This document shows, one piece after another, positions 56,593-64,000 of a stretch of DNA of 64,000 nucleotides. Each line of letters starts with the position of its first letter. Position 1 is the stretch's first letter. The notes beneath the pieces are model-generated. The model searched no databases. It saw nothing but the letters and a program-made list of their open reading frames with translations, and was not told the origin of the DNA. The position numbers and the translations under genes were made by a program. This stretch comes from Streptacidiphilus sp. 4-A2 (GTDB lineage Bacteria; Actinomycetota; Actinomycetes; Streptomycetales; Streptomycetaceae): contig JAAFYY010000001.1 in assembly GCA_014284505.1 (NCBI GenBank), forward strand, positions 2,356,001 through 2,420,000. The letters are read 5' to 3'.

Positions 56593-57092
56593 ATTGAGTG
56601 ACTGGACCTCCTCCCGAGCCGGGCGGTGCGCACAGCCAGCCGCAGCTGCCGTGGCATGAACCGCCACAGCACGGACTCGGCCAGCACCGGTACGGGCGTG
56701 GCCACTGCCAGCCACAGCGCTACCACCCCCGCGCCGTGGCCAGGTCGGCCATGCAGGCCACTGTCCAACGCGAGTCCGAGCGCTGCGCCGAGCCCGAGCG
56801 AGAATGCCGCCCGCAGGCCGACCAGCCTGCTCACCCGCCGCGCCCTCAGGGCGTCCGGCAGGCCGTGCTCCGGCGGCCGCCACACCTGCCATCCGACAGC
56901 GACCAGCAGTACCGGCACCGACTCCGCCATCAGCGCATGCTGCGGCCCGGCCGACTTCTGCGCGGCACCCGCCGTCGCGAGTGCGAAGCCACCGGCGCCC
57001 AGCAGCGCCGTCAGGACGCGCCGCAACGGCCGCGCCCATCGCCGCCTCCGCCGCTCCATGCGCGACATCAGGCCACGCCACACCATGCTCAT
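56589..57092 (-). CDS. Uncharacterised membrane protein, first gene of a coupled pair
   Basis: 167 residues, ATG at 57092 after GGGGAG. A basic N-terminus (MSRMERRRRRWARPLRR) then four spans: VLTALLGAGGFALATAGAA, LMAESVPVLLVAVGWQVW, LVGLRAAFSLGLGAALGLAL and GVVALWLAVATPVPVLAESVLW. The stop TGA overlaps the next start (GTGA), giving translational coupling with the beta-rich partner. Unknown function. The open frame also extends upstream to 57446 but without gene-like composition. Confidence 0.68.
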   Translation of the reverse strand: MSMVWRGLMSRMERRRRRWARPLRRVLTALLGAGGFALATAGAAQKSAGPQHALMAESVPVLLVAVGWQVWRPPEHGLPDALRARRVSRLVGLRAAFSLGLGAALGLALDSGLHGRPGHGAGVVALWLAVATPVPVLAESVLWRFMPRQLRLAVRTARLGRRSSHSM

Positions 57093-57766
57093 GCCATCCC
57101 CCGCTCCCCGTCCCGCACCCGACGAAGTATCCGCCCATGCCCGCACGAGCGGCAGGCCCTGTCGCATCGTCATCCCCGCGCCGACCATAGCGCGGGCACG
57201 GGCAACGCCCACCGGGCGGGCACGGCGGAACACTCCCCTGACGCGGGTGGTCGGCAGGCACGGTCGTTTGGGCGCAAAGCCGCCCAGCTCGGGCCACGTT
57301 GGCCGAATGGCGGTGCGAGCAGGGGCTGCTGCGCCTACCCTGACAGCGCGCCAAGCGGTCGACGGTCCGACCGGGCCACGACCCACCCGGCGCCTGACGG
57401 GGAGGTCGGAGATGAGCAGACTGTGGCCGGGGCATGGCCGGCACAACCGAAACCCCTTCCTGATCCGCCCGGGCCACCCTGTCCGGCCCCGGGCGTTCTG
57501 TCCGGACTCGAAGCCCTGACCGACCGCGATCCGGACCGGCGGGACGTCGCCGCCGCCACGCCGGGGGATCTCCTGCGCGGCCGGAGAAGGTCGACCGCGA
57601 TCGTCAGGCGGACTCGATCGTCACGGCGTGAGCCGGGCATCTCCATGGCGTCGATCCGCCGCGTCCGCCCCGAGCCCGACTCGCATGTCGATCACTCTAG
57701 GCAAGCTGCGGATTCCATGCAAGGATCGACAAGAGGCAACTGATTTCGTTGGAAGCAGATCAATCC
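57093..57766. other. Long region without recognisable genes
   Basis: 674 bases between divergent genes. Open frames on both strands are arginine/proline-rich shadows. The last 60 bases before 57767 are AT-rich and probably hold the promoter of the FMN-binding gene, with little or no ribosome site. An unrecognised gene broken by indels is possible. Confidence 0.4.
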
Positions 57767-58453
57767 ATGGACGTAAACAGTAGTAGTGCAGGCAGTGGAC
57801 AGCTTGCCGTCACCGACCGCACCCGACACCGCCGGCTGCGCGAGAACGGGAGCACGGCGCGGGCCGACCTCGACGCCGTGCTCGCGGCCGGCTTCATCTG
57901 CCACCTGGGCGTGGTCCTCGACGGGGTTCCCATGGTCGTACCCACGGTCTACGGCGCCACCGCCCGGACTCTCTACCTGCACGGCTCCGTGGCCAGCCGC
58001 AGCCTGGCGGCAGACCCCGAGGCGACCGTGTGCGTCACCGTCACCCACGTCGACGCGCTGGTGCTGGCCCGGTCGGTGTTCGAGCACAGCGTGAACTACC
58101 GCTGCGCGATGATCTACGGCACGCCCCGCACGGTGACCGACGCCGAGGAGAAGCTGGAAGGGCTGCGGGTCCTCACCGAGCAGGCCGCCCCCGGCCAGTG
58201 GGACTACGCCCGACGCCCCAACCGCAAGGAACTCGCCGCCACCACACTCCTGGCGCTGCCCCTGGACGAGGCATCGGTCAAGATCAGCGCCGGGCCGCCG
58301 GAGGACGGCGACGGCCCCGACGCCGAGCTCGGCCTGTGGGCCGGCGAGCTCCCCGTACGGCTCACCTGGGCACCACCGGTCCCGGACCCGCAGCTCGCAC
58401 CCGGCATCACCGCGCCGCCCCACATCACCGCGCTGCTCGGCCGCACGGACTGA
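57767..58453 (+). CDS. Pyridoxamine 5'-phosphate oxidase-like FMN-binding protein
   Basis: 228 residues from ATG 57767 (a TTG at 57749 is an alternative). Split-barrel fold: RHRRLRENGSTARADLDAVLAAGFICHLGVVLDGVPMVVPTVY, LYLHGSVASRSLAADPEATVCVTVTHVDALVLARSVFEHSVNYRCAMIYG. The R-x-x-E-x-G...H-L-G-V and H-S-x-N-Y-R-C-x-x-I-Y-G blocks are those of the NimA/flavin nitroreductase-like group. Probably binds FMN or F420; may reduce nitro compounds. Intact. Confidence 0.85.
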   Translation: MDVNSSSAGSGQLAVTDRTRHRRLRENGSTARADLDAVLAAGFICHLGVVLDGVPMVVPTVYGATARTLYLHGSVASRSLAADPEATVCVTVTHVDALVLARSVFEHSVNYRCAMIYGTPRTVTDAEEKLEGLRVLTEQAAPGQWDYARRPNRKELAATTLLALPLDEASVKISAGPPEDGDGPDAELGLWAGELPVRLTWAPPVPDPQLAPGITAPPHITALLGRTD

Positions 58454-58706
58454 CCCCTTCCGGCCCCACGCCCGGAACCGGCCCCGCCCGGCCCGAGCTC
58501 CCCACCGCGTCCGAGGCCGGGTCACCTCGCACCGACGAAGGCCACGTGCGGGCCGGGGCCGCGCGCCGGTCCCGAGAGCAGTGCGGCAACGCCCGCAGCA
58601 CCCCGCCACGACCGAGGACGCCTGGTCACCCGACCGGCGGACCAGTGCCGACGTGGCGAGACAAGATCCACTCGAAGAACCCGGCTCCCAGAGAGAAGAT
58701 GCACAC

Positions 58707-58901
58707 ATGCCGACGACAGACGAAGCCCATGTGACGGTCAGCCAGACCAGCGCCCACCCTCGTGGCGCGCAGGGCACAGTGCAGGAACTGGCGGACAGCC
58801 GAGCTGCCGCCACGATCAGCGCCGACCAGCTGCGCCTGCTCGGCATGGATCTCACCGAGGAAGACGAACACGGCGCCGCTTGGATCCGGTCGTACAACTG
58901 A
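58707..58901 (+). CDS. Small acidic peptide, 64 residues
   Basis: MPTTDEAHVTVSQTSAHPRG... ends ISADQLRLLGMDLTEEDEHG, AAWIRSYN. ATG at 58707 with a GAGAGAAG site. The acidic helix followed by an aromatic C-terminus resembles leader-core layouts of RiPP precursors, but no modifying enzyme is adjacent, so it is only a small unknown protein. Confidence 0.45.
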   Translation: MPTTDEAHVTVSQTSAHPRGAQGTVQELADSRAAATISADQLRLLGMDLTEEDEHGAAWIRSYN

Positions 58902-59186
58902 CAACACCGAACGGCGGCGGCCCCTCCTTCCTGCCAGGCTGCGCGGCCGCCGGTGAGCGCCTGGACACGGACACAGGTGCCGCCGCCGTTCGCCCGCATG
59001 GCCGCAGGATCCTCGACCGGCTCCCTGATCTCAGCGAAGATACCCGGCGGCGTCGGACAGCCTCGCTTGGAGCAGGGCACGGATCGCCGCAAGCCAGGTG
59101 CCGCCGCCCCCGCCTGCGAGCCCCGGCCGCGCGCTGGTGATCTTCCCCGGTTGGCGGATCCGGGGATACTGGGGTCATGAGATCGC

Positions 59187-59747
59187 ATGGTCGTGACCGG
59201 TGTCGTCGTGCCCGACGGTGAGGACTGGCTGCGGGTCGAGGTGGAACGGGCAGCCCGGGCCGCCTTCATCGGGCTGCTCGACGCCCGTCCCGACGGACTA
59301 CTGCGGGTTCGCGTTGTATTCCGACGCCGGTGCGATGACGGTGTGCTGCGCGGCCAACACCGTCTCGCACCTGGCTCAACTGTGCGCGGAATACCCGGAT
59401 GAGGCGGAGTACTACGAATGGACTCCGGCGGAGTGGGCGCTGGAGGGCGTCGCCGCCGAGCAGTTCACGTCGATCTGCCGACGACTGTACGCCGTGGAGC
59501 GGGACGACGGCACGGAGTTCACGGCCTTCCGGGACACCGTGTACGACGCGTGTGTAGGGGCGCTCGAATCGCTCGTCGCCGCCGGTACCTTCGGCCCGGG
59601 CACCGATCACGTCGTGGTCTTCGCCGTCTCCGACCCGATGACGAGAACTCCACGCGCGAAGCGGAGTGGATCCGCCGCCTCAACCCGCCGGACCAAGCCG
59701 ACCGCTTCGCCCGCTGGCTCGAAAAGACGGTCTCAGTACAGCCGTAG
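59187..59747 (+). CDS. DUF4303 family protein, two frameshifts
   Basis: DUF4303 (SUKH-associated or immunity-like soluble family). From ATG 59187: GEDWLRVEVERAARAAFIGLLDARPDG, then in another frame YCGFALYSDAGAMTVCCAANTVSHLAQ and YYEWTPAEWALEGVAAEQFTSICRRLYA, the diagnostic Y-x-W-x-P-A-E-W block. A second shift near 59640 gives DPDDENSTREAEWIRRLNPPDQADRFARWLEK to the stop at 59747. About 186 residues. Possibly an immunity protein to the polymorphic-toxin-like gene 2 kb downstream, by analogy only. Confidence 0.74.
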
Positions 59748-60021
59748 GGAGCGGGCAGGGCCGCCTGGCACGTCCCCACCCCTCGCAACCACCCGCCTGA
59801 GCCCCCACGCAGCCCAGCCCGACCCGGTGATCCCGTATCCGTGTCCGCCACAGCAGCGCCCTCGGCACGCGGCAGTCAGGTCCGCGAAAGGGCCTGGCAG
59901 TTGCCGTTGCCCTGCGTCGGCGGTAGCCGGCTGCGGTCGTACGGGTCGTCACCGGGAAAACCCATTGCGGGCGACCGGCATCAGATGTCTGATTGACCGT
60001 CTACCGATCATGGGAGAGAGC

Positions 60022-60609
60022 ATGAGTATGTCGTTGCCCACCCCTCGTTGCCCACCTCTCGCCTTCGACTGCGCGCCTTCGAAGACACCGATGCGGACGA
60101 CGTGTTCACGCTGCACAGCAACGCCCACGTGCTGCGCTACTGGGACGCGCCGCCCGTGGGACGAACCCGCGCGCGCCGGGAAGTTCATCACGGCTTGCCG
60201 GCAGATGGCACAGGAGGGCACCGGGGCCCGGCTGGCCGTGGATCGCGTCTCCGACGGGGCGTTCGTCGGCTGGTGCAGCCTGAACAGCTGGAATCCCGAC
60301 TACCGCAGCGCGTCGCTGGGCTACTGCTACTACGAGGCGGCATGGGGCCACGGCTACGCGACCGAGGCCGCGCGCGCCTTGCTGCGGTGGGCATTCGACA
60401 CGCTGGACCTCAACCGCGTCCAAGCTGAGGTCGATACGCGCAACGAGGCATCTGCCCGCGTGCTGGAGAAGCTCGGCTTCGTGCGCGAAGGGACATTGCG
60501 GGAGGAGTGCGTCGTCAACGGCGAGGTCTCCGACACCTGGATCTACGGGCTGATCAGGCGGGAATGGCTGCCGTCGTCCGAGCCGGTTCCCGGCGACCAG
60601 GGCGTCTGA
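60022..60609 (+). CDS. GNAT acetyltransferase (RimJ/RimL type), two frameshifts
   Basis: ATG 60022 after GGGAGAG. The first part is in another frame (LPTSRLRLRAFEDTDADDVFTLHSNAHVLRYWDAPP), breaks near 60045 and 60160, then intact LGYCYYEAAWGHGYATEAARALLRWAFDTLDLNRVQAEVDTRNEASARVLEKLGFVREGTLREE, the RimJ/RimL acetyl-CoA loop (G-H-G-Y-A-T-E-A) and the NEASARVLEKLGF signature. About 195 residues. Acetylates a protein N-terminus, an antibiotic or a metabolite; substrate unknown. Confidence 0.86.
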   Translation: MSMSLPTPRCPPLAFDCAPSKTPMRTTCSRCTATPTCCATGTRRPWDEPARAGKFITACRQMAQEGTGARLAVDRVSDGAFVGWCSLNSWNPDYRSASLGYCYYEAAWGHGYATEAARALLRWAFDTLDLNRVQAEVDTRNEASARVLEKLGFVREGTLREECVVNGEVSDTWIYGLIRREWLPSSEPVPGDQGV

Positions 60610-60804
60610 CCCGAGCCGGCAGGCAGAACGGCAGAAGGCTCGCTCATGACTCCCTGGAACTGGTCGGCCGGGTGGTTTCGGTCCTGCTCGCGCTGGTCAG
60701 CTGCCGCACGTTCGCAGCCCGGTGGGCCCAGGGGTGGCGCGCGGTCGGTCTGCGCCTGTTCCGGTGCCTTATGATCGCACTCCGGCACATTCAACGGGGG
60801 AACC

Positions 60805-61346
60805 ATGCGTATACGATCTTGCACAGTCGCAGTCTCCGCCGCCGTCCTCGCGGCGCTTCTCACTTCCTGCTCCAGCGGGACGGCGCGGCCGTCCGCAGCC
60901 TCCGTCCCGTCCCGCCCACTCGCCGTGGCCTCGGGCAGCAGTTCCTCCTCCCCGTCGTCGGTGACCGCCCCGACGGCGCAGCCCACGACCGCAGCAGTCG
61001 TCTTCCCGACCACGCCGGCCGCACCGGGGACGCCGCCCCAGCAGGTCCGCGACGCGTTCGCCGAACTCCAGGCCACCTACACCGACGCGGGCTGCGCGGA
61101 TCCGGGGAACTGCGCGTACTTCGTCAACCGGCTGCTGGAGAACCTCGACGACCTCGACGCGTCCATGAAGGCCAGCTCCGAGGGCCGGGGCACTTCAAGC
61201 AGCCCCTCGCCTGGGTGGGTCAGATGCAGACGTCCCTGGCCGGCGACTTCTCCGTCGCCAATCTTGAGAAGCACCAGACCCTGCTCAAGGACACGCGCGA
61301 CCAGATCAACGGCTGGATGCAGGGCCACCCCGGCGACTACCGCTGA
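60805..61346 (+). CDS. Secreted lipoprotein, one frameshift
   Basis: ATG at 60805 gives MRIRSCTVAVSAAVLAALLTSCSSG: the lipobox LLTSC is followed by a Ser/Thr/Pro-rich linker. The body has FAELQATYTDAGCADPGNCAYFVNRLLENLDDLDASM. A break near 61180-61195 leads to HFKQPLAWVGQMQTSLAGDFSVANLEKHQTLLKDTRDQINGWMQGHPGDYR at 61346. Restored mature domain about 100 residues, helical with two cysteines. Function unknown. Confidence 0.75.
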
Positions 61347-61762
61347 CCGACCTGTCCCGACCACGGCGGAGCAGGCCCGGGCCGATCCGGTCCGGGCCTG
61401 CCGCGGGCCGGGCGCCCGGCAGGGCAGGCCCGGACGTCGTCGCGGAGCTGGGGGTTCGGGTTCCGGGGTGGCGTGTGACGTGCGTCTCCGAAGTCGGCGC
61501 GGATGGGCCGCCGGGGCATTGGTATCACTGGACGGTCCGCCGGATGGCGGGGCCGCCCCGCCGGTCGGGGGCGTTGACGCTGTGCTGATGCTGTGTGAAA
61601 ACTGTGGATCTGTCTCCGGGGTGTGAATTTCGGGGCGTCCACGGGGGGCTTTCGTTCGACGCGTGATGCGGGATACGTGTGTCCCCATCGCTTTGGCGTG
61701 CTGAACGGGGGTGCGTGTCCGGCTCATCGGGACGCGCGCCCGCACAGGGATCCGATACTTTG
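61347..61762. other. Intergenic region before the long secreted protein gene
   Basis: No gene recognised. Contains the upstream region of the secreted lectin gene; its promoter is probably in the less GC-rich part near 61600-61760. Confidence 0.35.
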
Positions 61763-64000
61763 ATGAGATCGACTGTCCGCCCGGCCTCGCGCCGGTTGCG
61801 GAGGGCCTGGCGGCAGCTGACCGCCGCCACCGCCCTGGCCACCGCGGCTGCGCTGACCGCCTCAGCCGCGCCGGCGGTCGCCGCCTCGCGCCGCCCACCA
61901 CTGCCGCCACCACGTCCGCGGTCACCGACGCCGAGCAGCTGCGCGCCGACCAGTGCGCCATGGGCACCGTTGCGGATCGGCGGCCCGGCCGAGAAGACCG
62001 TGGCCCAGCAGGCGCTGGACGGCACGCCCGCGCAACTGCGCGCCGTCGCCGCCGACACCACCGGATCCCCGCTGCAGAAGGCCTGGGACACCGACTTCCA
62101 GGCCTCGATGTCCATCAACAGCGGGCTGGAGGGCCGCGGCCAGGTGTGGCAGCAGTACCTGCCGATGAGCACCCCGCCCGGGTACACCGAAGCCCAGTGG
62201 GGGTTCGCGCCGAACTTCTTCGACACCGTCGGGCTGAGCGGCTGGGTCGCCGACGACTACTCCCCGTCGCGACCGACCTGACCGACCCGACCATCCCGGT
62301 CGCGGACAAGGCCGCCCAGGACGCCGCGCTCGCGCTCGGGAACACGCGCTACGCCTCCGGCGGCAACCCCGCCGAGCAGGGCGCCTGGAGCGCGCTCACG
62401 TTCGACCCCCCGACTATCCGCTGGCCGCCGACGACGCCGGATGCTGCTGGAGAACGGCGGCTTCCCGACCTCGGCCCCGGCCGCCGGTACCGTCGACTTC
62501 CGGATCGCGGTGGAGGACCTCAAGGCCCGCTTCGCGTCCTGCGACTGGCGCAACCCCGGCGACCCGGACAGTGTGCTCGGCACGGAGGTGGGCACCGCCA
62601 CCGACGAGTGGCAGCACGAGGTCTCCTCCCAGCAGGCCCAGCGCGACGCTGTGCTGACGGCCTCCCGGTCCGCCACCGCCGCCCTGGCCAAGGCCTCGGA
62701 CGACCTCGGTGAACTGCTGGGACGCTCCTGGCAGTCCGGCCGACTGGCCACCTGGCAGCAGTACTGGACCGGGCCCGGCCGGGTCGGCGTCGCCCCGATC
62801 ACCTTCCACCTCACCGCCTCGTCCGGACGCTGCATCGACGACCCCGGCACCAACCAGCACGCCGGCACCAGGCTCTGGCTCTACACCTGCAACAACTCCG
62901 CGGCGCAGAACTGGACCTACAACCAGACCACGCAGGCGCTGACCGACCAGGGCGCCCGCCTGTGCATGGACCTGGACAACGCCCACGGCGCCCCGCACCC
63001 GGGCAGCGCCGTGCAGTTGTGGGGCTGCGACGGCAGCGCCTCCCAGCGGTGGGACCTCACCGTGGGCGGCACCGTGCTGCGCAACATCGGCACCGGCCTG
63101 TGCGTGGACCTGCACACCACCAGCCTGAAGCAGTACGCCCAGGCATCGACCTGCGACGGGGGCGCCACCCAGCGCTTCACCGCCGTGCAGAACGACACCG
63201 GCGCCGGTGCGACCGGCACCGGATCCCCCAGCTATCCGAGCAAGGCCGACTTCGCGAATGTCGCCAAGGGCTGAGCGAGGCCCGGGCCGCCGCCAAGTCG
63301 AGTCTGGACGACCTGGGCACTCAGCTGACCGCCGCTCAGGCGGACGCCACCCAGGTGCAGTCCGCCCAGCAGCAGGCCTATGCGATCGCCGACCAGGAGG
63401 GCGCGCCGCGCGGACGCGGCCTGCTCGCCGCCCAGCAGGAAGCGCAGGTCACCCTCGCCACCTCCGCGGCGCTCACGGCCGTGGACAAGGCCGGCACCAC
63501 CGCCTACCAGGCCACCTCGGCCGCCGCCGACCAGGGCAGACCCTGCAGGCGCTCGCGCTCTCCCAGGCGCACGAGTCCAAGGCCGCGTTCGACGCCGCCG
63601 CGGCAGCGGCCGCGGACCAGCAGGCCAAGGCGGCCGCCGGCGGTGCGGCGCAGCAGGCGCAGACCGCCGCGAGCGCCGAGGCGGACGCCAAGTCCCAGCT
63701 CGCGACCGCGCAGGCCGGTGAGGCCACTGCTCAGCCGCCCAGCAGGCCCAGGCCGACCAGAGCACTGCCGCAGCCCAGCTCGCCGCGGCTTCCTCGGACA
63801 TGCAGCAGGCGCAGAGCGACCAGTCCCAGGCCGCCGCCGACGCGGCCACCGCGCAGACCGACGCCGCGACCGCGGCCACGAAGGAACAGGCCGCGACGAC
63901 GGCCGAGACCGCCGCCGCCACGGCCAAGCAGAACGCCCAGGCGCAGGACGCCGCTGCCTCGACCGCCCGCCAGAACGCGTCGGACGCCGAGCAGCAGCAG
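61763..64000 (+). CDS. Very long secreted ricin-lectin/coiled-coil protein, incomplete at window end, many frameshifts
   Basis: ATG 61763; signal peptide (RRAWRQLTAATALATAAALTASAAPAVA). Then, in alternating frames, a helical region with GGPAEKTVAQQALDGTPAQLRAVAADTT (resembles ALF/short-ALF repeats of actinobacterial polymorphic toxins), a region DWRNPGDPDSVLGTEVGTATDEWQHEV, and an R-type lectin of about 125 residues (ITFHLTASSGRCIDDPGTNQ..., QNWTYNQTTQALTDQ, SASQRWDLT, CVDLHT). From 63270 to the end it is a low-complexity Ala/Gln coiled coil, continuing past 64000. Frame breaks near 61885, 61970, 62270, 62410, 63270, 63400, 63530 and 63720. A toxin or host-contact role is inference. Confidence 0.72.

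Noticed and set aside
57335..57646. Minus-strand ORF in the 57.1-57.7 kb gap
   Set aside because: Composition is Arg/Ser/Pro-rich, no ribosome site, no family resemblance.

Overview
The window is high-GC DNA with the gene density and codon bias of a sporulating actinomycete of the Streptomycetaceae (Streptomyces, Kitasatospora or Streptacidiphilus type). Supporting signs are GTG starts with AGGAG-type ribosome sites, a spore photoproduct lyase, small families that I know mainly from this group (DUF6296, DUF6400, DUF2127), an initiator tRNA ending CCCCGCTA, and many secreted or membrane proteins of unknown role. There is no rRNA, CRISPR array, integrase or transposase. It reads as accessory or chromosome-arm territory, not a core region.

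Layout. 0-10 kb: a Nei-type DNA glycosylase, an FAD oxidoreductase, membrane proteins, a mycothiol-enzyme-like protein, an F420-type oxidoreductase, an NAD epimerase and an amidase with a small partner. 10-13 kb: a one-module condensation-adenylation-carrier synthetase. 13.6-18 kb: a secreted six-repeat cysteine protein, a two-component system and a spore photoproduct lyase. 18-30 kb: a sugar permease facing a sulfatase, then membrane/ion genes (DUF2254, a Na+/H+ antiporter, DUF202, DUF2252, a CLC channel) and a LysR regulator divergent from an EamA exporter. 31-38 kb: a 15-repeat TPR protein, remnants of a YciI-ECF sigma pair, SnoaL-like proteins and a GNAT-AAA+ ATPase fusion. 38-48 kb: an M55 aminopeptidase, MarR plus a PEBP protein, tRNA-fMet, several small unknown genes, a flavodoxin-like reductase, a nucleotidyltransferase, an AlkZ-like protein and a serine hydrolase. 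48-57 kb: two HSL-type esterases flanking a possible RiPP locus (short peptide, leader-binding ThiF-type E1 protein, M50-like membrane remnant), an SDR, a DJ-1/PfpI protein and a coupled pair of unknown genes. 57.7-64 kb: an FMN-binding reductase-like protein, a small acidic peptide, DUF4303, a GNAT enzyme, a lipoprotein and a very long secreted ricin-lectin/coiled-coil protein that runs off the end.

The dominant technical feature is that at least 50 single-base reading-frame breaks interrupt otherwise well-conserved genes, while other long genes (TPR protein, antiporter, kinase, LysR) are intact. Most are probably sequencing or assembly indels. Coordinates given for such genes span the whole restored gene. 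A few loci (YciI-ECF, the adenylate-kinase tail, the E1/M50 junction, the truncated DUF4440 gene) lack blocks of sequence and look like genuine remnants or misjoins.
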